Positions 19,040 to 20,802 of a DNA stretch of 20,802 bases are shown here, piece by piece. Made by a program: the position numbers and the translations under genes. Each line of letters begins with the position of its first letter. Within the stretch, counting starts at the first letter, position 1. Under the pieces are notes generated by a model, which was not told the DNA's origin, did no database searches, and saw nothing but the letters and a program-made list of their open reading frames with translations. The stretch comes from Chara braunii (Eukaryota > Streptophyta > Charophyceae > Charales > Characeae): contig BFEA01000537.1 in assembly GCA_003427395.1 (NCBI GenBank), forward strand, positions 463,901-484,702, written 5' to 3'.

Positions 19040-19075
19040 TGTAGGGTTGCAGATCTTTCAAAGATGTACAACAAA
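19040..19075. repeat. Stem-loop repeat, family A copy 3
   Basis: GTTGCAGA and TGTACAAC (19065-19072) form a partly mismatched stem around an 11-nt loop (19054-19064). A-rich and T-rich flanks match copy 2. A decayed member, about 200 bp from copy 2. Confidence 0.6.
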
Positions 19076-19332
19076 ATAGTTTTTTTTGTTTTTTTTTTTA
19101 CTTCGTGTATTTAAAAAAAAATCAAAACCATAAACAACATATTTTTTGGCCTGCATTGCTTAGGTAATCTTGCTGGGTAGACTCCCTGATTTGGCCTGCT
19201 TCGTTCACTGTTGTTGCAACCACCACCATCAGATCATTTGTGATCTGATGGCTGGGAAACACTCTGCCGTGATTTCCAGTGGGTGGTCTCTCTTTTTTTT
19301 TGTTTTTTTTTTCCTTTCTCCTATTTTCTCAG

Positions 19333-19471
19333 CCCAGAAACTCGTAATGAACCTGCCAGGCCACTGCCACTCAGTGTCACACTGGATCAGCCACACTCCA
19401 ATCCGTCTGCTAAGAAGACTATGCCCCTGATGCTTGTCAATCTTGTCTGGTCGAAGTTGCCCTTAATACTG
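19333..19471 (+). pseudogene. Exon-like segment with splice-like borders
   Basis: A long pyrimidine tract ending TTTTCTCAG (up to 19332) precedes an open stretch of about 46 codons that ends at CTG|GTATGG. Translated, it starts with PETRNEPARPLPLSV and has no recognisable domain. Inside an inverted-repeat element this could be a captured gene fragment. The pyrimidine tract is also typical of the low-complexity DNA here, so the call is weak. Confidence 0.2.
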
Positions 19472-19489
19472 GTATGGTGATGGTCCCGA

Positions 19490-19860
19490 GTGATGGTCAC
19501 ACTGAGGTAGGATAGTAGGGACAGGAAGTGTGCTGGGCCTTGTCCTCTACAACACCCCGAGGTAGGATAGTAGGGACAGGGGGTGTGGTGGTCACACTAA
19601 GGTAGGATAGTTGGGGCAGGGGGTGTGCTGGGCCTTGTCCTGAGTGCTGGTCCCACTGAGGTAGGATAGTAGCGAGAGTAGGGATAGAGGGTGTGCTGGG
19701 CCTTGTCCTGAGTGCTGGTCACACTGAGGTAGGATAGTAGGGATAGTAGGCACAGGGGGTGTGTTGGTCACACTGAGGTAGGATAGTAGGGACTGGGGGT
19801 GTGCTGGTCACACTGAGGTAGGATAGTAGGGACAGGGGGTATGCTGGGCCTTGTCACATT
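19490..19860 (+). repeat. Minisatellite, about seven GAGGTAGGATAGT units
   Basis: The core GGTCACACTGAGGTAGGATA, followed by GTAGGGACAGGGGGTGTGCT, recurs about seven times (cores near 19504, 19559, 19599, 19656, 19724, 19772 and 19812). Some units carry an extra GGGCCTTGTCCTGAGTGCT, giving period lengths of about 40 to 68 bp. Non-coding. Confidence 0.9.
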
Positions 19861-20040
19861 GGTTGTTGCTACCAGCAATCACTGCGGGTCTGGTCCTTGG
19901 CCTCTACAACACCCTGGGCTTCAAAAAAAAAATAAAAAAAAAATGGATTTTCTGCTAGAATGTGGAATAATACACCGCCATATGTTTTGTCTTCTGTGCA
20001 TGTGGTGAGTAGAGGCCCTTAGGGCCACTGCACGTATTCC

Positions 20041-20142
20041 TAAGAAAAGAAAAACGAGAAAACAAAAGAAAAATGAAAAAAGACAAAGAAAAACAGAAAA
20101 CAAAAGAAAAACGAGAAACAAAAGAAAGACAAGAAAACAGAC
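20041..20142. repeat. A-rich low-complexity tract
   Basis: GAAAAACGAG- and ACAAAAGAAAAA-type words repeat irregularly. The minus-strand Phe-rich frame over it is an artefact. Another A run lies at 19923-19943. Confidence 0.85.
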
Positions 20143-20290
20143 AATTAGTGACCCATAACTATGATCAGTGTGATGCACAGACCTGAATTCGAATCAAGAC
20201 TATATATTCTAGGCCCACGTAGACAGATTACAAGTCCAATGCCCATCTCTGCTCCACGAGGGGTCCTTGCTAATATGCAGGGGCCCCTCG
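20143..20290 (-). mobile_element. tRNA(Thr)-like SINE head, minus strand
   Basis: On the minus strand, GGACTTGTAATCT (20225-20237) matches a tRNA anticodon arm with a TGT (Thr) anticodon. It is followed by a T-arm/B-box-like TTGATTCGAATTC (20185-20197). The D-arm region upstream is degraded. Downstream on this strand the sequence becomes T-rich (20142 to 20041). No full cloverleaf can be drawn, so a SINE or tRNA pseudogene is more likely than a working tRNA. Confidence 0.45.
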
Positions 20291-20484
20291 AAAATAAGCC
20301 TGGACGAACAGAAAAAACGACATGCACCAACATGCACATACACGTGTTCAAAGTGTTGGGGTATGGGGTGGCCCCATCTTTTTTCCCTCTTGCAGTTTGA
20401 TTTTCATAAGGGAGGGGCATGTTTGGCCACCCCGCCCTGTTAATAGGGGTCAATTTTTTTTTTTTTTTTCCTTTTTTTTGTGTT

Positions 20485-20652
20485 TGGGCGCGTAGGGCCA
20501 CGTGTCCGAGGCCCGACGCGCAAATTCCGTTTTTCGAAATTCGACGTGACGCCCCCATTTTCTCGTTAAACGCGATTCAACGGGGGTCCCAAGGTCCGTT
20601 AAACAGGGGTTTGAGCGTTGAATTCTGCCCGTTCTCCGTTAAAAAGATACAC
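20485..20652 (-). repeat. Right inverted repeat of the 2.4-kb element
   Basis: Reverse-strand counterpart of 18247-18417. In plus order it has GGCCACGTGTCCG, CCCCCATTTTCTCGTTAAAC, CGATTCAACGGGGG and CCGTTCTCCGTTAAAAAG. A T-rich tract (20455-20480) lies on its inner side. Confidence 0.65.
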
Positions 20653-20715
20653 AGTGTGAGAGTGTGTCTGTGCATAAATATGTATGTATGTACGTGTGTT
20701 TGTGTATATGTGTGT

Positions 20716-20802
<87 letters not shown>
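20653..20802. repeat. (TG)n microsatellite to window end
   Basis: A degenerate TG/TATG start becomes pure TG alternation from about 20716 to the last base. It mirrors the CA repeat at the window start. Confidence 0.95.

Larger units (their letters stand above)
18247..20652. mobile_element. 2.4-kb element bounded by ~170-bp inverted repeats
   Basis: The two ends are inverted and diverged copies (18247-18417 and 20485-20652). The outermost CTTTTTAACGGGGAACGG corresponds to CTTTTTAACGGAGAACGG on the reverse strand. The interior carries stem-loops, a minisatellite, an exon-like piece and a SINE, but no transposase. Long terminal inverted repeats with unrelated cargo suggest a non-autonomous Mutator-like element. 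Two separate insertions of one repeat in opposite orientation would look the same. No clear target duplication was seen. Confidence 0.4.

Noticed and set aside
19490-19860. TGAGGTAG words resembling the let-7 seed
   Set aside because: They belong to a minisatellite unit; no precursor hairpin with a let-7-like arm is present.
19921-20178. Phe/Leu-rich minus-strand frame resembling a membrane protein
   Set aside because: It is the translation of the A-rich low-complexity tract on the opposite strand.

Overview
The window looks like non-genic, repeat-dense DNA of a eukaryote, most likely a plant or green alga. The evidence is decayed Ty3/gypsy pol, a decayed pogo-type transposase, tRNA-derived SINE-like sequences, small inverted-repeat elements, long microsatellites and satellites. 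Nothing suggests a bacterial origin: there are no operons, Shine-Dalgarno-led frames or CRISPR arrays. I cannot name the species; a charophyte-like genome is only a guess. No intact conventional gene could be supported.

Layout. 1-500 holds microsatellites, a small stem-loop repeat and a GC-rich palindromic block. 1228-4142 holds two pieces of Ty3/gypsy pol on opposite strands: RNase H to integrase zinc finger on plus, protease to start of RNase H on minus. Their contents complement each other, as if one element had an internal inversion. 4542-5843 is a pogo/Tigger-like transposase in one reading frame, broken by four in-frame stops and lacking two catalytic acids. It is followed by the end of a small inverted-repeat element and by a short unidentified frame (5924-6367). 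6586-10517 is mostly tandem duplications (43 bp, about 640 bp, about 925 bp).

10518-13412 is a foldback-like structure. Two inverted arms are built partly of a roughly 123-bp satellite unit, around a non-coding centre that carries a 263-bp MITE with 8-bp flanking repeats. 13413-17570 has weak open frames, two SINE-like sequences and a 113-bp duplication. 17573-18060 is an array of short stem-loops with a conserved loop and changing but still complementary stems. 18247-20652 is bounded by inverted repeats of about 170 bp and contains two more stem-loops, a possible exon-like segment, a minisatellite and a tRNA(Thr)-like SINE. The window ends in a long (TG)n tract.

The recognisable genes are all transposon genes and all are broken. 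The most unusual content is non-coding structure: the stem-loop families and the foldback arms. Homologies were judged by eye; no alignment or database search was run.
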